Part shown: positions 23,525 to 32,975 of the stretch, in pieces
Layout: each line of letters begins with the position of its first letter
How positions within the stretch are numbered: the first letter of the stretch is position 1
Assembly: GCA_017883205.1 (NCBI GenBank)
Contig: JADGNZ010000043.1
Location: forward strand, 1 to 52,464
Source: Thermoanaerobaculia bacterium
GTDB taxonomy: Bacteria > Acidobacteriota > Thermoanaerobaculia > Gp7-AA8
Direction of reading: 5' to 3'
Length of the DNA: 52,464 nt
Translations under genes and position numbers: made by a program
Notes under the pieces: model-generated
Seen by the model: the letters and a program-made list of their open reading frames with translations, nothing else
The model's database searches: none
What the model was told of the DNA's origin: nothing

Positions 23525-25993
23525 ATGAAGAACGAATCGATGCTCGTCCGCTGCGGCCGTCTGTCCATCCTGATCGTCGCGCTCCTCACGCTCGTCCCTT
23601 CGCTGATTGCACAATCGACGTACCAGTTGCCGCCGAAGGACGTGGTCGATGCTTTCGATGCGGCGCCGCTGCCCGAGGCGATTCTCAGTCCGTCGAAGAA
23701 GGTCATCGCGCTGGCGTCGCGGCACGGCCAGCCATCGATCGGCGAGATCTCGCAGCCAATGCTGCGGCTGGCCGGAGCGCGCATCAATCCGAACACGTTC
23801 GGGCAGCATCGGGCAGGACTCATTTACGCCATCAAGCTGAAACCGATCGCCGGCGGCGCGGAAATCGACGTCAAGACTCCTCCGAATGCCCGCATCTCCA
23901 ACATCCGTTTTTCTCCGGACGGCTCGAAGCTGGCGTTTCTCAATACGCGCAGCGATGGGATCGATCTGTGGGTCGCCGATGCGGCCACAGGCAAGAGCGT
24001 GCTCGCTACCAACCACGCGAACTCAACGGGCGGTGACGTCTTCGACTGGATGCCCGACAACGCCACGCTGCTCTGCAAAGTCGTTCCCGAAGGCCACGGT
24101 CCGGCGCCTGCGGAACCACTGACGCCGGCCGGTCCGAACGTGCAGATGAGCGAGGGCAAGACCGCGCAGGCCGCCACCTACGAAGACATGATCCGCACGG
24201 CGCACGATGAGGCACTGTTCGAGTACTACTTCACCTCGCAGCTCGCCCTGATCAGCGCAGACGGAAGCAAGACCACGCTCGTCGGCAAGCCGGCCATCTT
24301 CGGTGGTGTCGGACCTTCGCCGAGCGGCGATCTCATCCTCGTCACGAAGATCAAGCGTCCTTTCTCGCATCTCATCCCCATGAACGGCTTCCCCGAAGAC
24401 GTCGAGGTGTGGGATCGGAAAGGCTCGGTCGTCAAACAACTGGCCGACCGCCCGAGCCGCGAAGGCGTGCCGCTGACCGGCGTCGAGACCGGACCGCGCG
24501 GACATCACTGGCGTCTCGATCAGCCGGCAACGATCGTCTGGACCGAAGCGCTCGACGGCGGCGATCCGAAGAACAAAGTCCCGTTCCGCGACCGCGTGGT
24601 TTCGCTGGCCGCGCCGTTTTCCGGCCAGCCCGTCGAGCTCGGAAGATCCGAGTGGCGCTCAGGCGGAATCCTGTTTACGGAAAAAGGCGTCGCGCTTCTC
24701 ACCGAATTCGACCGCGTCCTGCGGCGCACGCGAACATGGATCCTCGAGCCTGGCGCGGAGCCGAAAAAGCTGTGGGACCGCAAGCAGGACGCGGCGTACG
24801 AAAACCCGGGCACGCCGGTGATGCGCATCGACGGCAGCGACAACCGCGGATTCGGCGGGCGCGACGGTCTGGTGATCCAGACGGGCGACTCGATCTATCT
24901 GACCGGACAGGGCGCATCAAAGGAAGGCGATCATCCGTTCTTCGACCGCCTGAATCTGAAGACGCTTGCCACCGAACGGCTCTTTCACAGCGCGGCCGAC
25001 GCGTACGAGAACGTCATCGCTCCGATCGCTGATGGCACAAAAACGGACGACATGAAGACCGTCCTCACGCAATACGAGACGCCGAAAGATGCACCGAACT
25101 ACTTCGTGCGCGATCTCGCTTCGAACGCGCGCCGTGCCGTCACGGCGTTCAAGGATCCGCAGCCGCAGCTTCGCGGCGTCGAGCATCGTTACGTCACCTA
25201 CCAGCGCAAGGACGGCGTGACGCTGTCAGCGACGCTCTATCTTCCGCCCGGCTACAAGGAAGGCCAGCGCCTGCCGGTGATCATGTGGGCCTATCCGCGC
25301 GAATTCGGCGACGCCGGCAGCGCCAGCCAGGTCACCGGATCTCCGAACCGCTTCACGATCGTGAGCGGCTACTCCCATCTCTTCCTGCTGCTCTCCGGCT
25401 ACGCCATCTTCGACAATCCGACGATGCCGATCATCGGCGCGGGCGAGACAGCGAACGACACGTATGTCGACCAGCTCGTCTCCAGCGCCGAAGCGGCAAT
25501 CGACAAAGTTGTTGCGATGGGCGTCGGCGACCGCGACCACATCGGTGTAGGCGGCCACAGCTACGGCGCCTTCATGACCGCGAACCTGCTGGCCCATTCG
25601 CGCCTCTTCCGGGCCGGCTTCGCCGAGAGCGGCGCGTACAACCGCACGCTCACCCCCTTCGGCTTTCAGAGCGAGCGCCGCACGTTCTGGGAAGTGCCCG
25701 ACCTCTACGCGAAGATGTCCCCCTTCTGGTACGCCGACAAGGTCAAGGATCCGATCCTCCTCATGCACGGCGAAGCCGACGACAACTCCGGCACCTTCCC
25801 CATCCAATCCGAGCGCTTCTACATGGCCCTCAAAGGCCACGGCGCGACGGTGCGCTACGTGACGCTCCCGAACGAAGCGCACGGCTACGCGGCAAGGGAA
25901 ACGCTGCTCGACGTGTTGGCGGAGCGGATCAACTGGTTCGACAAGTACGTGAAGAACGCGGGGGCGCGGGCGGTAGCGGCTGCGACGCAGTAA
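23525..25993 (+). CDS. exported S9-family (prolyl oligopeptidase-like) peptidase
   Basis: 822 residues. A signal peptide (SILIVALLTLVPSLIA) is followed by a beta-propeller of about 500 residues with TolB-like blades (NIRFSPDGSKLAFLN, DLWVADA). The C-terminal alpha/beta hydrolase domain has the nucleophile motif GGHSYGAFM (Ser near residue 679), the Asp in MHGEADDNSGT and the His in NEAHGYAARE. It cleaves peptides in the periplasm; the specificity (dipeptidyl or acylaminoacyl) is not evident. It is monocistronic, divergent from the MaoC gene. Confidence 0.94.
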   Translation: MKNESMLVRCGRLSILIVALLTLVPSLIAQSTYQLPPKDVVDAFDAAPLPEAILSPSKKVIALASRHGQPSIGEISQPMLRLAGARINPNTFGQHRAGLIYAIKLKPIAGGAEIDVKTPPNARISNIRFSPDGSKLAFLNTRSDGIDLWVADAATGKSVLATNHANSTGGDVFDWMPDNATLLCKVVPEGHGPAPAEPLTPAGPNVQMSEGKTAQAATYEDMIRTAHDEALFEYYFTSQLALISADGSKTTLVGKPAIFGGVGPSPSGDLILVTKIKRPFSHLIPMNGFPEDVEVWDRKGSVVKQLADRPSREGVPLTGVETGPRGHHWRLDQPATIVWTEALDGGDPKNKVPFRDRVVSLAAPFSGQPVELGRSEWRSGGILFTEKGVALLTEFDRVLRRTRTWILEPGAEPKKLWDRKQDAAYENPGTPVMRIDGSDNRGFGGRDGLVIQTGDSIYLTGQGASKEGDHPFFDRLNLKTLATERLFHSAADAYENVIAPIADGTKTDDMKTVLTQYETPKDAPNYFVRDLASNARRAVTAFKDPQPQLRGVEHRYVTYQRKDGVTLSATLYLPPGYKEGQRLPVIMWAYPREFGDAGSASQVTGSPNRFTIVSGYSHLFLLLSGYAIFDNPTMPIIGAGETANDTYVDQLVSSAEAAIDKVVAMGVGDRDHIGVGGHSYGAFMTANLLAHSRLFRAGFAESGAYNRTLTPFGFQSERRTFWEVPDLYAKMSPFWYADKVKDPILLMHGEADDNSGTFPIQSERFYMALKGHGATVRYVTLPNEAHGYAARETLLDVLAERINWFDKYVKNAGARAVAAATQ

Positions 25994-26139
25994 GGATCAT
26001 AGACAACGCAATGAGGCAGCGCCGCAAGATTCGAAGCTGTGGCGCATGCTCACCCACCTCCGGCAAGTCGAGATATGGTGGTGTGGAAATCCCCGCGACG
26101 AGGCTCTCCTAAGTACACCCTTCAGTCGGGAGGTTCACA

Positions 26140-28368
26140 ATGGCCGCGATGCTGTGGGACGTCAAATCAATCATGCTCACGGGCGTCGGAGCGCTCGGCG
26201 TTCTCCTCGCCTACTATCTCCTTGGGCGGCCCAGGTACTGGTTTCCTTCCTTTCGTGGGTCGCGCCGGTACGCGCCGCACGACACGCTTGGGGAACCCTC
26301 TGGGGATGACACGCTTAGACAACGCCGAGATGAACACAATCAACCTACGGAATCGAAGCTACAAACTGACGAGTCCCCAGAGACGCCGGTAGTTGAGTCA
26401 GCGGAACCGCAGCCTGAGTCTGCGCGAGAGAGATTCGAGCGGATAAGTCGGAGTCAAGAGCGTTGGCCGCGTAGCCTGCCACAAAAGGATGAGAGTCCAA
26501 CGCTGGCAGGCGAGTATCGAATGCCCGGGTCGGAAAAGACCCGTGAAGAGCCATTGCCTCTATCTGAGCCCACTGGGGTGACTGCGATGCCGGCCGAAAC
26601 ACCGGCGCCAGTGACACGCAGGTACTTTCCCAAGTCGTCGCGTCCGCGCGACCGTACGGAAGCCAACGATATCCCGATGTCCGGCACACTCAGGATGTTC
26701 CGGCGGTGGTTCCGCAGCAGCGCAGGAGAGCCAAAGATAGTGCTCACCGCTGAAACAGGCGAAATCATACGTACGAGCAGTGGTGACATCTCCGGCAACC
26801 TCCCAATGACCGCAGAGGGCGAGGTCCCAAGAATGGATGAGCCACGCGACCCGCCGCGCAGCTCGTATGGATTGATCGAGTGCGCGGACACCGTGGTAGC
26901 CGGCGACGAATTCGAAGTCGTCATCGGTTTGAGCGAGACGAGAGTCGACCATGTCGCTGGCGACCCGATCGTCCGTCCAGCAAACAGCGTCGGCCCCTAC
27001 AAGATCGATCTGCACGTCATCGCCGATGGCTTCCAGCCGCGGGATGACGAGTCGCTGTTTCACACACTTCCCGTTACCGCCGAGAACCCCTTCCCCACGT
27101 TCACCATTCATCTCCGCGCCTCTCCGCCAGCGGGTGAGTCAATCGAGCGCCAGATCCGCGTCCGCTACGTCATCGACGACCAGGTGGTTGGTATGGCGGC
27201 ACGACCCGTCATGGTCAAGCAATCCGAAGCAGCACAACACCCAAAGATCCTTGGAAAGCGCTATCGGAATTTCGCGATCCCTACCGGCTCAGTGGCTCCC
27301 GATCTCACCATCTACATTCTCAAGATGGAGGAGGGAAACCGGATTGGCTGGTCCTTCAACTCACCGCACTCCGAAATCAAAGAACCGGCCGAGCCGATCA
27401 CGGTGTCGATGGAAAAGGCGGAGGCATTCGCTCGCATGCTCATCGACGACATGCGCGTCGAGGAAGGCAAAATCACTCTTTTCAAGAATCTGCGAGGGCA
27501 AGGAAAGCGGATCACGGAGAAGATCCCGGAGGAAGTACTCGACGCCATCCAGGCGGCGGCGAAAGCGGCGGCTCCTCAACCACCTTCGATCTTCCTAATC
27601 ACGGACGAGCCTTACGTCCCCTGGGAGCTGGCCGTGATCAAGCCGTTCTTCGACGACATGCCCCCATTTCTCGCTGCGCAAGCCACCGTCGGCCGCTGGA
27701 TCCTCACCACGCTCGACCTGGGGACTCCACCACCGATCGATATCCGCGTGGAACAGATGGCTGTGATCGCAGGAGACTACAAAACGCCGAACTTCAGAAA
27801 GCTACCAAGCGCGGTCGATGAGGCACAAGATCTCCGGAACGCCTACAACGCAGTGCCGGTCGACGCTACGGCCGCGACCGTGTTGTCGTGCATTGATGGA
27901 ACGCCGCGCGCGGAGGTGCTGCACTTCGCCGTTCACGGTGTGTACGACACCAACACGACATTACGCGGATTGATCATGGTCGATGGCAGCCCCATCACAC
28001 CCGCCACCATCCTCGGCTCCGATCTCACCTCCACTCACCCCTTCGTGTTCCTCAATGCCTGTCAGGTCGGAACCGGCGAGTCGGTTCTCGGCGATTACGC
28101 GGGAATGGCGGAAGCCTTTGTGGGAGCAGGCGCCGCCGGGGTGATCGCGCCGCTATGGTCGGTCAAGGACGCCATTGCGCGACAGATTGCCGTCTCCTTC
28201 TATCGGGAGTCCTTCCAGTCGAAGCGGCCCGCGGCAGAGGTGCTGCGCGACGAGCGTCGAAAGTTCGGCAAGACAGCCGACGGAGAATTGCCGTCGAGCA
28301 CCTATCTCGCCTACCAATTCTTCGGGCATCCGCAACTGAGCCTTCATCGGGAACCTTCGCAGCCGTAA
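26140..28368 (+). CDS. membrane-anchored CHAT-domain (caspase-like) protease
   Basis: 742 residues, with GGAGG seven bases before the ATG. One transmembrane helix (about 10-30, VGALGVLLAYYLL) is followed by a long charged linker to about 230. A beta-rich domain (about 240-370) and a second mixed region lead to the C-terminal CHAT peptidase. Its catalytic His599 lies in LHFAVHG and Cys641 in FLNACQVG, and the closing blocks GAAGVIAPLWSV and YLAYQFFGHP are typical of the family. CHAT peptidases are caspase relatives used in bacterial signalling and conflict systems. The hydrolase gene starts 17 bp downstream, so the two probably work together. Confidence 0.88.
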   Translation: MAAMLWDVKSIMLTGVGALGVLLAYYLLGRPRYWFPSFRGSRRYAPHDTLGEPSGDDTLRQRRDEHNQPTESKLQTDESPETPVVESAEPQPESARERFERISRSQERWPRSLPQKDESPTLAGEYRMPGSEKTREEPLPLSEPTGVTAMPAETPAPVTRRYFPKSSRPRDRTEANDIPMSGTLRMFRRWFRSSAGEPKIVLTAETGEIIRTSSGDISGNLPMTAEGEVPRMDEPRDPPRSSYGLIECADTVVAGDEFEVVIGLSETRVDHVAGDPIVRPANSVGPYKIDLHVIADGFQPRDDESLFHTLPVTAENPFPTFTIHLRASPPAGESIERQIRVRYVIDDQVVGMAARPVMVKQSEAAQHPKILGKRYRNFAIPTGSVAPDLTIYILKMEEGNRIGWSFNSPHSEIKEPAEPITVSMEKAEAFARMLIDDMRVEEGKITLFKNLRGQGKRITEKIPEEVLDAIQAAAKAAAPQPPSIFLITDEPYVPWELAVIKPFFDDMPPFLAAQATVGRWILTTLDLGTPPPIDIRVEQMAVIAGDYKTPNFRKLPSAVDEAQDLRNAYNAVPVDATAATVLSCIDGTPRAEVLHFAVHGVYDTNTTLRGLIMVDGSPITPATILGSDLTSTHPFVFLNACQVGTGESVLGDYAGMAEAFVGAGAAGVIAPLWSVKDAIARQIAVSFYRESFQSKRPAAEVLRDERRKFGKTADGELPSSTYLAYQFFGHPQLSLHREPSQP

Positions 28369-28385
28369 GCGGATAAGGAGACGTC

Positions 28386-29846
28386 ATGCCAGCACTGAAT
28401 CCGAATGGTTCGCCAATCAAGGTGGGACGAGGGACGCTGCGTACACCCGGTCTGAGCGGAGACGCTCAGGCGCATTCGCCGGCCACGGCGGAAATGCGCT
28501 CTGCCGAAATGACCATGGAATCACTCGATCGTGCACTCGACGCACACGCGGCGATGCCACAAGAGAGCATCGAGATCACGAACACCATGGAGCACCATGA
28601 TCCGCTGACCGACCTTCGCTCCGCCGGCAGCGCCGAGCCTGAGATCGAGTTGCAGTATCCGGCGCCGAACGAGGATTACACGCAAGTGGTCATGGCAGTC
28701 GACGAGGCCGGCGTCATCACGTGGAACTTTCCTGTGGCCACGGAGCAGGTAGCGGACGCGGCGCGTGGAGAGGCGATGAATACGTACCGCATCCGGCGAA
28801 CGACACCACCTACGCCGCTGCCCGAAGCAGCAGAGACACGTGGCGTCGTAGGCGCGATCGGCAAGAAACTGCTCAAGGTTCTCGTCTTCCCGCTCATCGA
28901 CCCTCTGATCGGCGCCGCAGCAGAGCGGTACGCCTCTCACTGGGAAGCCCGCAATCGTCCCTACGCCCTACGCTCATTCCGTCCCGAAAGCTTCAGCCAA
29001 TCCCTTGCCGACGGAATCGACGTGTCGGAGCTCATGAAGGGCCGTGCGCTTCTGATGATCCATGGCACCTTCAGTCATACGCACTCCGCGTTCGGTGGAC
29101 TTCCACGATCGTTTGTGGAGACGCTGCAAGAGATGTACGGGGGAAGAGTATTCGCCTTCGATCATCCGACGATGTCGGAAGATCCGACGGAGAATGTCGC
29201 GTGGTTCACCGCGCATTTCCCGGCGACGGCACCATTGAACGTTGACGTAATCTGTCACTCCCGCGGAGGTCTGGTCACGCGGGTCCTGGCCGAGCACCCA
29301 ACGGCCGCGCCGATGATCAACGTACGCCGCGCGGTCTTCGTCGCCGCCCCGAACTCCGGTACTGCGCTCGCCGACGACAAACACATGGGCGATTTCATCG
29401 ATACGTACACCAATGTCCTGAACTTCTTCCCGGACAATGGTGTGACGGAAACCCTCGAGGCCGTGATCGCCGTAGTAAAGCAGCTCGCCGTCAGCTCGCT
29501 GAAGGGGTTGACTGGACTGCAGTCCATGAATCCAAAAGGAGGGTATCTTCGCGGGCTCAACGCCGCCGTGACAGCAACACGTGACTACTTCGCACTCGCC
29601 TCCGACTATGAGCCGAACGATGAGGGTCTGAAGATGTTCGTCGCAAACCGCCTGATCGACCGGGTGTTCGATCGCAAGGGCAACGATCTGGTCGTCCCCA
29701 CGGAAGGCGTCTACGCGAACAATGGAGCAACGCCACTCTTCCCAATTGCGACAAGGCATTCCTTCGAGCAGAAGGAAGGCGTAATGCACACGCGCTTCTT
29801 CGAAAACGCGGTAACCCGGGAAAAGATCATGGAGTGGCTTCGATAG
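28386..29846 (+). CDS. alpha/beta hydrolase partner of the CHAT protease
   Basis: 486 residues, with AAGGAG five bases before the ATG. The first 200 residues are polar and of unknown fold; they may be the part contacting or cleaved by the CHAT protein (inference). The hydrolase core has the oxyanion motif MIHGTFSHTHSAF near 225, the nucleophile Ser292 in VICHSRGG, an Asp in GNDLVVPT near 433 and a late His in MHTRFF near 468. This is the lipase/esterase type, so a membrane lipid is a plausible substrate. No signal peptide is seen. It is downstream of the CHAT gene in one operon. Confidence 0.85.
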   Translation: MPALNPNGSPIKVGRGTLRTPGLSGDAQAHSPATAEMRSAEMTMESLDRALDAHAAMPQESIEITNTMEHHDPLTDLRSAGSAEPEIELQYPAPNEDYTQVVMAVDEAGVITWNFPVATEQVADAARGEAMNTYRIRRTTPPTPLPEAAETRGVVGAIGKKLLKVLVFPLIDPLIGAAAERYASHWEARNRPYALRSFRPESFSQSLADGIDVSELMKGRALLMIHGTFSHTHSAFGGLPRSFVETLQEMYGGRVFAFDHPTMSEDPTENVAWFTAHFPATAPLNVDVICHSRGGLVTRVLAEHPTAAPMINVRRAVFVAAPNSGTALADDKHMGDFIDTYTNVLNFFPDNGVTETLEAVIAVVKQLAVSSLKGLTGLQSMNPKGGYLRGLNAAVTATRDYFALASDYEPNDEGLKMFVANRLIDRVFDRKGNDLVVPTEGVYANNGATPLFPIATRHSFEQKEGVMHTRFFENAVTREKIMEWLR

Positions 29847-29904
29847 GGCTTAGCTGCGCCACGGGTATCCCTCGTAGTCACCGAACGCGCCGGCATGCCG
29901 AAGC

Positions 29905-32877
29905 CTACTTCACCCCATCCCTCAAATTCACGATGTGCGCGGCTTTGATCGGCGTTACGCCGCCGGTCACCGTTGGCGGGTCGGTGTAGATGATCGCGGA
30001 GAGGCCGATGGCGGTGCGGGCCTGATTGAGTGCGGTTCGAAGCTCGTTCTGGTGGAGTGCTTTGATCACTCCTCCCGATGCCAGTCCGGAATCGGTGAAG
30101 GATTGTGCGCCGAGGTTGGCGGCGGCGCGCATGGCGTTCACTGCCGTGCGCAGTTGCATCACATGGACGGCTCTGGCAGAGACGCCGGCGTTGAGCGGAT
30201 CGTCGGTGAAGATCGTCGTGGTGGCGGGATCGATGCTGCTGAATGCAGACATCGTCGCGCCGTTGATCGCGCGCACTTTGTAGAGATACGTGGTATCGGC
30301 GGTCAGACCGGGATCATTCGCTGTGAGTGTTGCGACCGTCGTCAGCGTCGTGAATCCGGCGCTGATGTTCGTGCTGCGCTGGATCTCGTAATTCGCCGCG
30401 CCGGCGACGGCGGACCATGAGATCGTCACCTGTGATGTGCTCGTGGCCGAGGCCACGAGGTTTGCCGGAGCGATCAGCGCGCCGCTGTTGATCTCGAGGT
30501 GATTGGTGGTGCCGCTCAGATCGCGGTTGAGCGTGATCCACAACTCGCTGGCGTCGGCACGTACTGAGGCGAAGTAGTCGGTATCGGCAACAAGCGTGGC
30601 CGAATCCAGTTTGACGACAGGCTCGCCGGCCGTGTAATTGCTCACAATGATCAGCGGCTTGCGCAGAGTCCCGGCGCCTGCGCCGCGTGTCGTGATCGTG
30701 TTCCCGAAATCGTGAACGGAGCAGTGATAGCGAAACGTTCCGCCGTTGGCTGGAACGACAAACGTGATCGTTCCGAGTGAGATGTTGTTGTTGGTCACGC
30801 TGCCGGGAGGGGCGCCGAGAATCTCGAACGGGTGACTTGCACTGGTATTGATGTTGAAGTGATAGGTGACGCCCTGAACCAGGGAGAGCGGCGGGTTCTG
30901 TCCGGAGATGCCATTGAAGGCGTAATAGAAAGCAGGCGCCGTGACATCGAATGTCGTGACCGGCGCAACCTGGATGTTTGCATCGAGCGCGTTTGCGCTG
31001 GCCCGGAACGCAAGCGCGCCATAGACATGGTTGTAGCCAACCGGCGCATAGGTGACGGTGTCGCCGCGCGTCACACCGGCGGGACCGGATGTGACCACGG
31101 TGCCAATCGCCGCGGTCAGCGTGAGCGACTGAGCCGTCTCGACCTGCGCAATTTGAGCGTCCACTGGCAGCGCGCTGTGCTGACCCAGAACGATGTAGGT
31201 GGAGTAGCTCTTCTTTGGATAGCCGGGAGCGGTGTCGGCTGACGACTCGACGGCGCCATTGTTGATGGTGTAAGTGTTCTGTCCGGCGAAGCCGAATTGC
31301 GTTTTCCAGGTCATCCGCGCGTTGTTGGTCGTGATGCCATCGGCATAAAGATTGTCGCCGCACGCCTGATACGGCCAATTATCGCCGTTGGGAAGCGCGT
31401 GTCCGGGGCCGGCGCTCTGGACGCCGTCTGCTTGTGTCTTGTGCCAGTACGGAGTGATGTCGCTACCGACGCTGAGGTCGCGGGCACCGCCGGCATCCTG
31501 CTGCCGGATCGTCTGCGTCTGCACGACTCCGATGGTCGCATCGAGCTTCGCAGGATTATCGGCAGTGAGTGGTCCATCGAGCCACTCCTTCACGAAGGGC
31601 ACTGTATTCTGTTGCGTCCAGTCAAAGGGGCTGTTCCATGTAATCGCAGTTCCGGCAGCGTTGGTCGTTGTAAATCTGTAGAAATCTCCCCACGCCACAC
31701 CGTTGAGATCATTGAATCCATAGCCGTCGATGTTGAGCTCACCGTATGGCGCGCGCGAATCGTCCCAATACATATTCGCGGCCACCGGCTGCCCTCCTGT
31801 AGCGGCGATCTGGTCGATGTCGTAGGTGACGGTCCACAATGGATTGTCGTGCCCGGTGGAGAAGACCCAATCGATCGTGACGGGGAGATAGCGCGTGATG
31901 ATCGAGCCGGAAGTCGGACAGTCTCGCGGATAGAGCTGGGTGAAACGGAAGATGGCGTGATGCTTTCCTTCGAAGATGCGTTGCCAGTGACCGGCGAATC
32001 CCATGCCGAGCGGCGAGTCATCGCCGTTGCAGCCGGCATAGTGAGCTGAGTGCATGGTCACATAGCCGAAACCGCCGTAGCCGGCGTTGCCGTACGTGGT
32101 CACCGTGGCCGTGCGCGTCTGGCCGTTGGAGAGCTGATACTTGTATTCGCGAAGCGCACCACCGTTCGATCCGAATTCTGTCTCGTTGTCGTTGTGAGCG
32201 AGGGACGCCACACGAGGCAGCCCGCTGCTATCGCGCCAGGTAAATCGATCGCTGGTGATCGCATGAACCACTACGTCGTGCTCGATCTGCATCGGGCTGA
32301 CCGCGGAACCGGTAGGTTGACCGAGAACGAAATCGTCGAAATAGGTCGCGCTGGCATCCGTGTGCGCCGCATCCTCATCGCTCTGGATATCGATGCGGTC
32401 GAAGTTGACGGCGTTGAACGGAGCCTGCCGGAGATCGATCGTCACCTGACGCCAGACGTTCTGCGCCACTCCCCCGCCGCTGATGTACGTGTCGAGCGCC
32501 GCGGAACTTCCGACGAACGATCCGTTCAACTCCAGCGCGAAATGGAACTGTTGCCCCGAGGCACTGCCGCCGTTGACCCAGAAACGAAGGATCGGCGTGT
32601 CGGAGGTATGCAGTGCTGTGAGAACGCCTCCAGGTGCATGTGCGAACGAGAGCGCATTGAAACTGTGGCCGAGGATCGACGCGGACTTCGTTCCCGTGTG
32701 AACGAATGCGGTTGCGTTCAGGTTCGTCCCGCCACCGAACGAATAGTCCGCAAAACCATTCTGCAGCGCATCGTCATAAACCGTCAGCGTCTGCGCGTGC
32801 GCGGCAAGCGCGAACATCGCTGCGGCAACTGCGAACACAACTCGAGAACTGGCCAGAACCGCCGCGCATCGTCTCAT
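29905..32877 (-). CDS. large secreted protein with a cupredoxin-like and an Fn3 domain
   Basis: 990 residues with a signal peptide (FAVAAAMFALAAHAQ) and GGAAGG before the ATG. Residues about 30-190 look like a carbohydrate-binding jelly roll (YFDDFVLGQ at its end). A middle of about 400 residues resembles nothing I can name. Near 670-735 the pattern ASHPFEILG ... YHCSVHDFGN looks like a blue-copper fold with His/Cys/His ligands, but the usual Met position is Gly. An Fn3 domain covers about 800-885. The C terminus repeats a 30-residue AVHVMQLRTAVNAMR / ALHQNELRTALNQ / AAHIVNLRDGVK unit. It is likely a surface or extracellular protein. Confidence 0.8.
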   Translation of the reverse strand: MRRCAAVLASSRVVFAVAAAMFALAAHAQTLTVYDDALQNGFADYSFGGGTNLNATAFVHTGTKSASILGHSFNALSFAHAPGGVLTALHTSDTPILRFWVNGGSASGQQFHFALELNGSFVGSSAALDTYISGGGVAQNVWRQVTIDLRQAPFNAVNFDRIDIQSDEDAAHTDASATYFDDFVLGQPTGSAVSPMQIEHDVVVHAITSDRFTWRDSSGLPRVASLAHNDNETEFGSNGGALREYKYQLSNGQTRTATVTTYGNAGYGGFGYVTMHSAHYAGCNGDDSPLGMGFAGHWQRIFEGKHHAIFRFTQLYPRDCPTSGSIITRYLPVTIDWVFSTGHDNPLWTVTYDIDQIAATGGQPVAANMYWDDSRAPYGELNIDGYGFNDLNGVAWGDFYRFTTTNAAGTAITWNSPFDWTQQNTVPFVKEWLDGPLTADNPAKLDATIGVVQTQTIRQQDAGGARDLSVGSDITPYWHKTQADGVQSAGPGHALPNGDNWPYQACGDNLYADGITTNNARMTWKTQFGFAGQNTYTINNGAVESSADTAPGYPKKSYSTYIVLGQHSALPVDAQIAQVETAQSLTLTAAIGTVVTSGPAGVTRGDTVTYAPVGYNHVYGALAFRASANALDANIQVAPVTTFDVTAPAFYYAFNGISGQNPPLSLVQGVTYHFNINTSASHPFEILGAPPGSVTNNNISLGTITFVVPANGGTFRYHCSVHDFGNTITTRGAGAGTLRKPLIIVSNYTAGEPVVKLDSATLVADTDYFASVRADASELWITLNRDLSGTTNHLEINSGALIAPANLVASATSTSQVTISWSAVAGAANYEIQRSTNISAGFTTLTTVATLTANDPGLTADTTYLYKVRAINGATMSAFSSIDPATTTIFTDDPLNAGVSARAVHVMQLRTAVNAMRAAANLGAQSFTDSGLASGGVIKALHQNELRTALNQARTAIGLSAIIYTDPPTVTGGVTPIKAAHIVNLRDGVK

Positions 32878-32975
32878 TTCACCTTCCGAAATTCGTGGGC
32901 AGCATCGTAAGCTGAAAAGGGAGCGAGAGCTCGATCTCGTTCCGGATGGAACCGCCGCGCCGGGGCGAAATGCCG

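Noticed and set aside
29905-32877. Reading the large secreted protein as an enzyme of known class
   Set aside because: No catalytic motif was found; only binding-type domains are supported.
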